A stretch of DNA of 64,000 nucleotides, taken from assembly GCF_000092285.1 (NCBI RefSeq), contig NC_014100.1, forward strand, positions 1,054,001-1,118,000, given 5' to 3'. The position numbers and the translations under genes were made by a program. The stretch's first letter is position 1. Every line of letters starts with the position of its first letter. The DNA is from Caulobacter segnis ATCC 21756. GTDB taxonomy: Bacteria; Pseudomonadota; Alphaproteobacteria; Caulobacterales; Caulobacteraceae. This document shows positions 24,442 to 32,543 of this stretch, piece after piece. The notes beneath the pieces are model-generated. The model was not told the origin of the DNA and made no database searches. It saw only the letters and a program-made list of their open reading frames with translations.

Positions 24442-25119
24442 ATGCGCATCCTGCTCGTCGAAGACGATCCCGATCTGACGCGCCAGCTGAAGCTGGCCCT
24501 GGCCGACGCCGGCTACGCGGTCGACCACGCGCCCGATGGCGAGGAAGCCCAGTTCCTGGGCGAAACCGAGCCGTATGACGCGGTGATCCTCGATCTTGGC
24601 CTGCCCAAGGTGGACGGCGTCTCGGTGCTGGAGCGCTGGCGGCGGGGCAATATCGCCACGCCGGTCCTGATCCTGACCGCGCGCGGCGCCTGGAGCGACA
24701 AGGTCGCCGGCTTCGACGCGGGCGCCGACGACTATCTGGCCAAGCCCTTCCACACCGAAGAGCTGCTGGCGCGCCTGCGGGCCCTGCTGCGCCGCTCGGC
24801 CGGCCACGCCGCCCCGTCGCTGTCCTGCGGCGCCTTGCGCCTGGACCCGCGCGCCGCCCGCGCCAGCGTCAATGGCGAGCCGCTGCGCCTGACCTCGCTG
24901 GAATACCGCCTGCTGCACTACATGATGATGCACCAGGGGCGGGTGATCGGCCGCACCGAGCTGGTCGAGCACCTGTACGACCAGGACTTCGACCGCGACA
25001 GCAACACCATCGAGGTGTTCATCGGCCGCCTGCGCAAGAAGCTGGGCGCCGAGCGGATCGAGACCGTCCGGGGCCTGGGCTATCGCCTCGCGCCGCTGCC
25101 GGGCGAAGACGCGGCCTAA
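24442..25119 (+). CDS. OmpR/PhoB-family response regulator
   Basis: A 225-aa regulator. The receiver domain has acidic EDD near residue 7, the phosphoacceptor aspartate in VILDLGLPKVDG, a threonine in LILTARG and a lysine in YLAKPF. The C-terminal winged helix has LTSLEYRLLHYMMMH and RRKKLG-type recognition (IGRLRKKLGAERIETVRGLGY). It belongs to the QseB/PhoP-like branch by overall look. The kinase begins 4 bp downstream. Confidence 0.93.
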   Translation: MRILLVEDDPDLTRQLKLALADAGYAVDHAPDGEEAQFLGETEPYDAVILDLGLPKVDGVSVLERWRRGNIATPVLILTARGAWSDKVAGFDAGADDYLAKPFHTEELLARLRALLRRSAGHAAPSLSCGALRLDPRAARASVNGEPLRLTSLEYRLLHYMMMHQGRVIGRTELVEHLYDQDFDRDSNTIEVFIGRLRKKLGAERIETVRGLGYRLAPLPGEDAA

Positions 25120-25123
25120 TCTT

Positions 25124-26515
25124 TTGTTGGACCTGCGCCGCCGTTCGCTGGTCCGCCGCCTGATCCTGATCGCCGGGATCTGGACCCTGCTGGTCGTGGT
25201 GATCGCCGGGGTCTTCCTGACCGCCCAGTTCCGCGGCGCGGCCATCCGGCGCTTCGACCAGTCGCTGGCGGTGCTGACCGACGATCTCTACGCGGGCTCG
25301 ACGGTCGAGGCGGGCCAGCTGAAAGCGCCGTTCCTGACCGACATCCGGGCCACGCGCGCCTATTCGGGCCGCTACTGGGTGATCCTGGACAAGTCGCCCG
25401 ACGGGGCGATGAAGCCGATCGAGCGCTCGCGCTCGCTGTTCGACAGCGACCTGATGCTGTCCTCGGCCCAGATCGACCAGCTGGACGCCGCGCCGGGCAA
25501 GACCCAGTACTTCGACATGCGCGGGCCGCAGGACAAGCCGCTGCGCGCCGCCGCCATCCTGACCCGCCTGCCGGGCTATCCGGATCCCGTCGTGTTCCTG
25601 GCCGCCGAGGACCGCTCGCCGATCGACGACGACGCCGACCGCTTCGCCCGCATCACCGCCTTCGCCCTGCTGATCCTGGGCGGCGGCCTGATCCTGGGCA
25701 TGGTCGTGCAGGTGCGCTTTGGCCTGCAGCCGCTGTTCCGCCTGCGCCGCGAGGTCGCCTCGGTGCGGCGCGGCAAGACCGAGCGGGTCGAGGGCGTCTA
25801 TCCTGAAGAACTTTCGCCGCTGGCCACCGAGCTCAACGCTCTCCTGGCGCATAACCAGGAAGTGGTCGAGCGTCAGCGCACCCACGTCGGCAACCTGGCC
25901 CATGCGCTGAAGACGCCGATCTCGGTGATGCTGACCGAGGCGAGCCAGCAGCCGGGCCAGCTGGCCGAGGTGGTCGAGCGTCAGGCCCAGACCATGCGCG
26001 AGCAGGTCGACCATCACCTGCGCCGCGCCCGCGCCGCCGCGCGCTCGCAGACCAGCGGTGAGCGCACGCCGGTCGAGCCGATCCTGGACGAGCTGGCCGT
26101 GACGCTGGAACGCATCTTCCAGGACAAGGCCGAAGGGCAGGGGATCGAGATCGACTGGCGTTGCCCCGAGGATCTGGCCTTCCAGGGCGAGAAGCAGGAC
26201 CTGCTCGAACTGGTGGGCAACGTCATGGAGAACGCCGGCAAGTGGTGCCGCGGCAGGATCCGCGTCGACGCCGCGCCATCGGGCGAGGCGCGGATGATCG
26301 TCACCGTCGATGACGACGGTCCCGGCCTCCCGCCCGAGGAGCGGGCCCAGGCCCTCAAGCGCGGTCAGCGGCTGGACGAGAACGCGCCGGGCTCGGGCCT
26401 TGGCCTCTCGATCGTCGACGAGCTGGCCCGCGCCTATGGCGGCTCGGTCCAGCTTGGTGAATCGCCGATGGGCGGGTTGCGCGTCGCCCTGGACCTGCCG
26501 CGCGCCGAAACCTGA
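25124..26515 (+). CDS. Sensor histidine kinase, PhoQ/QseC-like
   Basis: A 463-aa kinase starting at TTG 25124 (a second TTG follows directly). It has two membrane helices (about residues 12-33 and 175-197) flanking a periplasmic domain of about 140 residues, and a short HAMP-like linker. The H-box is VGNLAHALKTPISV, of the PhoQ type, and the HATPase has DDDGPGLP and GSGLGLSIV. It pairs with the preceding regulator, and the periplasmic PepSY protein at the head of the operon may tune it. Confidence 0.92.
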   Translation: MLDLRRRSLVRRLILIAGIWTLLVVVIAGVFLTAQFRGAAIRRFDQSLAVLTDDLYAGSTVEAGQLKAPFLTDIRATRAYSGRYWVILDKSPDGAMKPIERSRSLFDSDLMLSSAQIDQLDAAPGKTQYFDMRGPQDKPLRAAAILTRLPGYPDPVVFLAAEDRSPIDDDADRFARITAFALLILGGGLILGMVVQVRFGLQPLFRLRREVASVRRGKTERVEGVYPEELSPLATELNALLAHNQEVVERQRTHVGNLAHALKTPISVMLTEASQQPGQLAEVVERQAQTMREQVDHHLRRARAAARSQTSGERTPVEPILDELAVTLERIFQDKAEGQGIEIDWRCPEDLAFQGEKQDLLELVGNVMENAGKWCRGRIRVDAAPSGEARMIVTVDDDGPGLPPEERAQALKRGQRLDENAPGSGLGLSIVDELARAYGGSVQLGESPMGGLRVALDLPRAET

Positions 26516-26694
26516 CAATCGCGACGCTGTGTCGCCCGGCGGCCAGGCCAGGCTAAACCGCTTGCCGCGTTGAGTTTTCGGCGCGTGGCGCTGGCTAACC
26601 CGAAGTGCGATTTTTACGGCGTTTCGGAAATCCTTAACCTGCCCCTGAACATGGTTGACGGAACTGTCGGTTGCATGAGCCGACATGGGGAACC

Positions 26695-28026
26695 ATGGCC
26701 GCCATAGCCGCCCATAAACTGCAGCTGATCCGGACGCTGGTGGAAACCGCGCCGGATGCGGCGCTGCGCAGCCTGGAGCTGGCCCTGGCGGGCACCAGCG
26801 CCCAGAGCATCTTCGCGCCCGTGCGCGAACTGGTCGAGGACGAGACCGCCAACCGCTTCGTCCGCAACAACGTGCTGGCCCCCATCGTGCCCCTGTGCGC
26901 CAAGCGCGAAGAGGGAGCGATCGCCTTTCCCGCGCCCGTGCTGTCGCGAACCTGGCGGGCGCTGCGCGGGATCGCGCCGCGCGAGGCGCAGGAAGCGGCG
27001 GTCAAGTGCAATCCCTGGGACCTGGAGCAAGGGACCCCTCCGGTCTTCGACGAGCTGTGCAAGATCGGCGCGGCCGCCCTTCGCGACCCCGAGAACGCGG
27101 CCTTCGACAGCGTCCGCTCGCTGTGCGACCCCGAAGAGCTGGCCATGTGCCTGCAGCTGGCGCCGATCGTCCGCACCTGCCTGCCCAGGCTGTCGGAGTG
27201 GGTCAGCCGGATGTCCGACGAACGCGCGGCCGCCGCGCGCCTGGCCTATACGGACGCCTGCCGCATCCGCGAGGACGCCGGGCCGCTGCTGCTGGACATC
27301 CTGTCGGCCCACCTGCCCGACGCGTGGCGCATCCTGCGGGTGATCTCCGCCGTGATGGACCGGCCCAGCGACCGCTATCTGGCTTCGTCCGAGGTCAAGG
27401 CGCTGGGCGAGCGCTTCCTGGCCGACATCGAGGCTTCGATCGCCCATGTCGAGACCTTCGACTTCGGCGGCGGCGAGACGGCGGGCCGCGACGCCGCCCA
27501 GCGCGCCCAGAAGGTCCAACTGCAGATCGTCGAGTTCCAGCAGTCGGTCGACCTCAACAAGGACGGTCCGTGGGGCCGGCGCGTGGCGCGTTTCAAGCAG
27601 ACCATGGCCAAGGCCTGCGACCTGCGCATGGACCAGATCGACCGCGAACTGGAAAAGGCGCTGCCGACCCGCCCGATCTCGATGCTGGCCAAGAAGGGCG
27701 CGCGGGGCGTGGCCAAGCTGGTCGCCCCGCCCGACGAGGCCATGCTGGAGCGTGCTCGCGGCGCCCTGGCCTTCATCGCGGACCTGCGTCCCTGCGCCGA
27801 CAAGGCCGGCTACGGCAGCAGCCGCCTCAAGATCCTCGAGAAGCTGAACGCCCGCCTCGACCCCTATATCGAGGACGTGCTGCATGTGGCCCGCACCGGC
27901 GACGGCGGCGATCCGGGCCTGGCCATGCAGTATCTCGACGTCGCCGCCAGCTTCATCGCCTACACCCGCGACGACAAGACCGCCGAGATCGTCCGCCGTC
28001 GGGCGGCCGCCGCGATCGCGGCCTAG
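26695..28026 (+). CDS. Uncharacterised 443-aa helical protein
   Basis: I do not recognise this family. The protein is soluble (no signal or membrane segment) and almost entirely alpha-helical by composition, with alternating acidic and alanine-rich stretches and several cysteine-containing helices in the first half. A distinctive conserved-looking stretch is LNKDGPWGRRVARFKQTMAK near residue 285. ATG 26695 follows GGGGA by 5 bp; a TTG at 26671 is also in frame. It stands alone between a kinase and ccmI, with its own 5' region (26516-26694). Confidence 0.85.
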   Translation: MAAIAAHKLQLIRTLVETAPDAALRSLELALAGTSAQSIFAPVRELVEDETANRFVRNNVLAPIVPLCAKREEGAIAFPAPVLSRTWRALRGIAPREAQEAAVKCNPWDLEQGTPPVFDELCKIGAAALRDPENAAFDSVRSLCDPEELAMCLQLAPIVRTCLPRLSEWVSRMSDERAAAARLAYTDACRIREDAGPLLLDILSAHLPDAWRILRVISAVMDRPSDRYLASSEVKALGERFLADIEASIAHVETFDFGGGETAGRDAAQRAQKVQLQIVEFQQSVDLNKDGPWGRRVARFKQTMAKACDLRMDQIDRELEKALPTRPISMLAKKGARGVAKLVAPPDEAMLERARGALAFIADLRPCADKAGYGSSRLKILEKLNARLDPYIEDVLHVARTGDGGDPGLAMQYLDVAASFIAYTRDDKTAEIVRRRAAAAIAA

Positions 28027-28101
28027 CCACGGCCAGGCTTTGCGCCCCTTAAGCGCTTTTCCCACTAACGGCCGGCGTAAGAACAAGCTAACACCCGCAA
28101 C

Positions 28102-29205
28102 ATGATCGCATTCTGGATCGCCGCGACGGGCCTGTCGGCCGTGACCGCGGGGCTGGTGCTGCGCGGGGCCGCGCGCGCTCGGCCCGTCGACGACGCGCAG
28201 GCGCGTCTGGAGCCGCACCGCCGCCGTCTGGCCGAGGTCGAGCGCTTGGCCATGGATGGCCTCCTGGCCCAGGACGAGCTGAAGGCCGCCCGCGCCGAGG
28301 CCGGGCGGGGCCTGCTGGCCGCCGCCGACCAGGCCGAGACCTGGGAGCGTGGGGGCGTGGCCGTTCGCAAGGCGGTGGTCGCCATCGCCGGCGCGGCCTG
28401 CGTCGCGGGCGTCGGCCTCTATGTCTGGCTTGGCCAGCCCGAGCTTTCCGACCAGCCCTATCTGAAGCGCGTCGCCGAATGGAAGGCCGCCGATCCGGCG
28501 ACCCTGCAGCCGGCCCAGATCGCCGCCGTGCTGGAAGGGGTCGCGGCCGAGCGTCCCAATGACGCCGAGCCGTTGGTGTTCCTGGCCAAGGCCCGGGCCG
28601 CCTCCGGCGACATGGCCGGGGCCGAGCAGGCCCTGCGCCGCGCCGTGGATCGCGCCCCGAACCGCGCCGACATCTGGAGCCTCCTGGGCGAGACCTTCGT
28701 CATCGAAGCGAAGGGCGACATCGGCGCCGACGCCAAGCTGGCCTTCAATCGCGCGCTGAAAGCTGATCCCAAGGACCTGCGCGCCCGCTACTATCTGGGC
28801 CGGGCCCGCATCGCCGAGGGCGACGTGGCCGGCGGTGTCGGCGACTGGCGCGCGCTGCTGAACAGCCTCGCCGCCGACGATCCGGCGCGCACGGCGCTGG
28901 GCCGCGAGATCGCCGAGGTCGAGGCCGCCGGCGGCCTGCCCGCGCCCGAGCCCGCCGCCGCCCAGAACCCGCAGGTGCAGGGCATGATCGCCGGCATGGT
29001 CGAGGGCCTGGCCGCGCGTCTGGCGCAGTCGCCCGACGATCCCGACGGCTGGGTGCGCCTGGTCCGCGCCTACGCCGTGCTGGGCGAGACCGCCAAGCGC
29101 GACGCCGCGCTGGCGACCGCCACCGCTCGCTTCAAGGATCAGCCCAAGGTGCTGGCGGCCCTGCGCCAGGCCGCTGACACGCCTCCGCAAAAGACCGCGC
29201 AATGA
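28102..29205 (+). CDS. ccmI: Cytochrome c maturation protein CcmI
   Basis: A 367-aa apocytochrome-binding subunit of the haem ligation complex. It has two membrane helices (residues 1-20 and about 92-112) enclosing a charged cytoplasmic loop with a leucine-zipper look (LEPHRRRLAEVERLAMDGLLAQDELKAA), then a periplasmic TPR domain (AEPLVFLAKARAASGDMAGAEQALRRAV, LRARYYLGRARIAEGD). First gene of ccmI-ccmE-ccmF-ccmH, equivalent to the rhizobial cycHJKL order. Its stop overlaps the ccmE ATG (ATGA). Confidence 0.9.
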   Translation: MIAFWIAATGLSAVTAGLVLRGAARARPVDDAQARLEPHRRRLAEVERLAMDGLLAQDELKAARAEAGRGLLAAADQAETWERGGVAVRKAVVAIAGAACVAGVGLYVWLGQPELSDQPYLKRVAEWKAADPATLQPAQIAAVLEGVAAERPNDAEPLVFLAKARAASGDMAGAEQALRRAVDRAPNRADIWSLLGETFVIEAKGDIGADAKLAFNRALKADPKDLRARYYLGRARIAEGDVAGGVGDWRALLNSLAADDPARTALGREIAEVEAAGGLPAPEPAAAQNPQVQGMIAGMVEGLAARLAQSPDDPDGWVRLVRAYAVLGETAKRDAALATATARFKDQPKVLAALRQAADTPPQKTAQ

Positions 29206-29810
29206 GCTTCTGGCCCCAAAGCTTGCTACCAAAGTCCCGCAAGGCGCGTCGGCGCCTGACGATCCTGCTGGCCGTCGCGCCGGTGCTGGCCCTGGCCGTC
29301 GGGCTGGCTCTGTACGGCATGCGCGACAGCATCTCGCTGTTCTACACGCCGGCCCAGGCCCAGGAGGCCCACGTCAAGCCGGGCCGCAAGGTCCAGCTGG
29401 GCGGCCTCGTCCAGCACGGCAGCGTGGTCAAGCACGCGGACGGCAATGTCGAGTTCGTGGTCGCCGACCAGAAGGCGACCGCCAAGATCGTCTATCACGG
29501 CGACCTGCCCGACCTGTTCCGCGAGGGGCAGGGGATCGTCGCCGAGGGGACCTTCAACGAACAAGGCGTCTTCGTCGCCAAGCAGGTGCTGGCCAAGCAC
29601 GACGAGCGCTACATGCCGCGCGAAGTGTCAAAGGCGCTGAAGGAGCAGGGCGAGTGGCGCGGCGAGGGCGCGGGCGCCCCGGCCTATGATAAATCCTCCC
29701 CCCAAGGGGGAGGTGTCGGCGCAGCCGACGGTGGGGGAAGTTCTGCTCGCCCTGCCTCTCCCCCCTCCGACCTTCGGTCGCCTCCCCCACAGGGGGAGGA
29801 TCGTCAATGA
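29202..29810 (+). CDS. ccmE: Haem chaperone CcmE with repeat-encoded C-terminal tail
   Basis: A 202-aa membrane-anchored haem chaperone. It has one N-terminal helix (TILLAVAPVLALAVGLALYG), an OB-fold periplasmic domain (VQLGGLVQHGSVV, VYHGDLPDLFREGQGIVAEG) and the haem-binding HxxxY in LAKHDERYMP. Normal CcmE ends soon after this motif; here about 40 extra residues rich in Ser, Pro, Gly and Gln are read from the palindromic element at 29693-29802, with the stop just beyond it overlapping the ccmF ATG. The tail is unlikely to have a CcmE function. Confidence 0.93.
   Translation: MSFWPQSLLPKSRKARRRLTILLAVAPVLALAVGLALYGMRDSISLFYTPAQAQEAHVKPGRKVQLGGLVQHGSVVKHADGNVEFVVADQKATAKIVYHGDLPDLFREGQGIVAEGTFNEQGVFVAKQVLAKHDERYMPREVSKALKEQGEWRGEGAGAPAYDKSSPQGGGVGAADGGGSSARPASPPSDLRSPPPQGEDRQ
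29693..29802. repeat. Type D palindromic element within the ccmE 3' end
   Basis: AAATCCTCCCCCCAAGGGGGAGGTGTCGG on the left; CGCCTCCCCCACAGGGGGAGGAT on the right. Like 45535-45654 it starts AAATCCTCCCCC. It lies wholly inside the ccmE frame and ends 4 bp before the ccmF start. Confidence 0.8.
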
Positions 29811-31789
29811 TCACCGAACTTGGCGCCTTCGCCCTCGTCCTGGCGCTGACGCTGTCGGTCGCCCAGACCGGCCTGTCGGCGGTCGGCGGCGCGCGGCGAT
29901 CCGTGGTGCTGGCCGGCGCGGGACGCGGCGCGGCCGTCGCGGTGTTCCTGGCCGTGGCCGTCGCCTTCGCCTGCCTGATCCACGCCTTCGTGGTCTCGGA
30001 CTTCTCGGTCGCCAACGTGGCGGCCAACTCGCACACCGCCAAGCCGATGCTCTACAAGGTGGCCGGCGCCTGGGGCAGCCACGAGGGCTCCATGCTGCTG
30101 TGGTGCCTGGTGCTGACCGGCTACGGCGCGGCCATGGCCTTCTTCGGCGACAGCCTGCCGCCGCGCCTCAGGTCCTACGCCATCGCCATCCAGGGCGCGC
30201 TGGGCGTGCTCTTCCTGGCCTACACCGTCTTCGCCTCGAACCCGATGGAGCGCCTGCTGGACGCGCCGATCGAGGGGCGGTCGCTGAACCCGTTGCTGCA
30301 GGACCCGGCGCTGGCCTTCCACCCGCCGTTCCTCTACGCCGGCTATGTCGGCTTCTCGGTGGTCTATTCGCTGTCGCTGGCGGCGCTGATCGAGGGCCGC
30401 ATCGACGCGGCCTGGGCGCGCTGGGTGCGGCCCTGGACCCTGGCGGCCTGGAGCCTGCTGACCGTCGGCATCACCCTGGGCGCCTTCTGGGCCTATTACG
30501 AGCTGGGCTGGGGCGGCTGGTGGTTCTGGGACCCGGTCGAGAACGCCAGCTTCATGCCCTGGCTGATCGGCGCGGCCCTGCTGCACTCGGCCATCGTCAC
30601 CGAGAAGCGCGGCGCCCTGCCGGGCTGGACGGCGTTCCTGGCCCTGGCGGCCTTCACCTTCTCGATGCTGGGCGCCTTCCTGGTGCGCTCGGGCGTGCTG
30701 ACCAGCGTCCACGCCTTCGCCGTCGATCCGACGCGCGGCGTCTTGCTGCTGATCATGATGGGCGTGGCGGCCGGCGCGGGCTTCCTGCTGTTCGCCCTTC
30801 GCGCCCCGACCCTGAACCCCGGCGGCCAATTCCGCACGATCAGCCGCGAGAGCGCCATCGTGCTCAACAACATCCTGCTGTCGACGGCGACGGCGGTGGT
30901 GCTGCTGGGCACGCTGTTTCCGCTGATCCGCGAGGCCCTGGACGGCGAGGCCGTCTCGGTCGGCGCGCCGTTCTTCAACCTGACCTTCGTGCCGCTGATG
31001 ATCCTGGCCTTCGCCGTGCTGCCGGCCGGGCCGCTGCTGGCCTGGAAGCGCGGCGACGCCGGCGGCGTGGCCCGCAAGCTGTGGGTCGTGCTGGCCGCCG
31101 CCGTCGTGCTGGGCCTGATCGCCTACGCGGTGGTCCAGCCGCGCAAGGCCCTGGCCAGCGGCGGTCTGGTCGTCGGCTTCTGGCTGATCGGCGGCGCGCT
31201 GCTGGAGCTGTCCGAGCGTCTGAAACTGTTCCGCGCCCCCGCCGCAGAGAGCGCCCGCCGCGCCCGCGGCCTGCCGCGCGGCGCCTGGGGCACGACCCTG
31301 GCCCACGCCGGCCTGGGGCTCTTCGTGCTGGGCGCCTCGTTCGAGACCGCCTGGCGCGTCGAGGCGGCGCAAGCCCTCAGCCTGAATGACAGCCAGCCGC
31401 TGGGCGCCTACACCCTGACCCTGAAGAAGGTCGGTACGGTCGAGGGGCCCAACTACCTGGCCGAGCGCGGCGTCGTGGACGTGGTCGACAAGGCCGGCCG
31501 CGTGGTCTGCCGCGCCACGCCCGAGCGCCGCTTCTATCCGACCGGCGGCCAGACCACCTCGGAGGTCTCGATCTGCCCTGGCCTGCTGGACGACATCTAT
31601 GTCGTGATGGGCGAGCGTCGGGCGGGCGAGGGCGGCAAGCCGGCCTGGCTGATCCGCGCCTATGTGAACCCCTGGGTGCGGCTGATCTTCCTGGCGCCGC
31701 TCTTGATGGCCATCGGCGGCGCCGTCTCGCTGTCGGACCGCCGGGTGCGCCTGGGCGTCGGGCGTCGGACGCAGGAGACGGTGTCGTGA
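29807..31789 (+). CDS. ccmF: Haem lyase subunit CcmF
   Basis: A 660-aa polytopic membrane protein that ligates haem to apocytochrome c. It has the tryptophan-rich haem-binding motif GWGGWWFWDPVENASFMPWL and conserved histidines in LAFHPPFLYAGYVG and GSHEGSMLLW. About 15 hydrophobic segments and a large periplasmic C-terminal loop (QPLGAYTLTLKKVGTVEGPNY) match the family, and length is normal. The ATG overlaps the ccmE stop (ATGA). Confidence 0.96.
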   Translation: MITELGAFALVLALTLSVAQTGLSAVGGARRSVVLAGAGRGAAVAVFLAVAVAFACLIHAFVVSDFSVANVAANSHTAKPMLYKVAGAWGSHEGSMLLWCLVLTGYGAAMAFFGDSLPPRLRSYAIAIQGALGVLFLAYTVFASNPMERLLDAPIEGRSLNPLLQDPALAFHPPFLYAGYVGFSVVYSLSLAALIEGRIDAAWARWVRPWTLAAWSLLTVGITLGAFWAYYELGWGGWWFWDPVENASFMPWLIGAALLHSAIVTEKRGALPGWTAFLALAAFTFSMLGAFLVRSGVLTSVHAFAVDPTRGVLLLIMMGVAAGAGFLLFALRAPTLNPGGQFRTISRESAIVLNNILLSTATAVVLLGTLFPLIREALDGEAVSVGAPFFNLTFVPLMILAFAVLPAGPLLAWKRGDAGGVARKLWVVLAAAVVLGLIAYAVVQPRKALASGGLVVGFWLIGGALLELSERLKLFRAPAAESARRARGLPRGAWGTTLAHAGLGLFVLGASFETAWRVEAAQALSLNDSQPLGAYTLTLKKVGTVEGPNYLAERGVVDVVDKAGRVVCRATPERRFYPTGGQTTSEVSICPGLLDDIYVVMGERRAGEGGKPAWLIRAYVNPWVRLIFLAPLLMAIGGAVSLSDRRVRLGVGRRTQETVS

Positions 31790-31805
31790 GTGTCTGGCGT
31801 TTCAA

Positions 31806-31925
31806 GATCCTCCCCCGCGATGCGGGGGAGGTGGCCCACAGGGTCGGAGGGGGCTAATGCGACATATGTCCAGCTCGCCCCCTCAGTCGCTCCGCGACAG
31901 CTCCCCCGCGGCGCGGGGGAGTATC
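31806..31925. repeat. Type B palindromic element at the ccmF/ccmH junction
   Basis: GATCCTCCCCCGCGATGCGGGGGAGGTGG on the left, CAGCTCCCCCGCGGCGCGGGGGAGTATC on the right. The centre contains two in-frame ATG codons (31857 and 31866) that open the ccmH frame. Confidence 0.8.
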
Positions 31926-32369
31926 TTCAAAGCGTTCGCCGTCGCCCTCTGCGCCATCGCCCTGATGGCCGGCGCGTCCGAGCCGTCCGAGCGTCTGGCC
32001 GATCCGGCGCAGGAGGCCCACGCGCGGGCCCTGTTCCGCGAGGTCCGCTGCCTGGTCTGTCAGAACGAGTCGATCGACGACTCCGAGGCCCAGCTGGCCG
32101 CCGACCTGCGGCGAATTGTCCGCGAGCAGGTCAAGGCGGGCCGCAGCGATCGCGAAATCCGCGCGTTCCTGGTCGAGCGCTATGGCGAGTTCGTGCTACT
32201 GAAGCCGCCGTTCTCGGCCGGCAACGCCGTGCTGTGGCTGGCTCCGATCGGGATCCTGCTGATCGGCGGCGTCCTGATGATCGGTCTCCTGCGTCGACGC
32301 GAACCGGCGCAGGGAGAGCTTTCGCAGGACGAGGAAGAGCGACTGAAGCGACTGCTTGAAGACGATTGA
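31857..32369 (+). CDS. ccmH: Cytochrome c maturation thioredox protein CcmH
   Basis: A 170-aa membrane-anchored protein that reduces apocytochrome cysteines. It has the CxxC site in VRCLVCQNESIDDS, a three-helix bundle and a C-terminal membrane anchor (LWLAPIGILLIGGVLMIGLL). The signal peptide proper (FAVALCAIALMAGAS) is preceded by about 23 residues encoded in the palindromic element, because the only ATG start codons (31857, 31866) lie in the element's centre. A non-ATG start inside the right arm cannot be excluded. No ccmG gene lies in this window. Confidence 0.9.
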   Translation: MRHMSSSPPQSLRDSSPAARGSIFKAFAVALCAIALMAGASEPSERLADPAQEAHARALFREVRCLVCQNESIDDSEAQLAADLRRIVREQVKAGRSDREIRAFLVERYGEFVLLKPPFSAGNAVLWLAPIGILLIGGVLMIGLLRRREPAQGELSQDEEERLKRLLEDD

Positions 32370-32543
32370 CACGATTGCGCCGAAAAGGGGCCGCAAGAAG
32401 TGCTCGCCGGGGCGTGAAGATTAGGTCGAGAACCATTGCACCTTTTATGCGTGGGACTAGGTTCTGTAGTCAGAGGGACCGCGCCGGCGCGGCTTGAGAC
32501 GTAAGGGACCGCGCGTGAGACGCGCGGGTGAGGAAAGACGAGA

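Noticed and set aside
31790..32359. Plus-strand open frame starting right at the ccmF stop
   Set aside because: It runs through the palindromic element and then reads ccmH in the wrong frame, giving Arg/Pro-rich sequence; the ccmH frame carries CxxC and the anchor.
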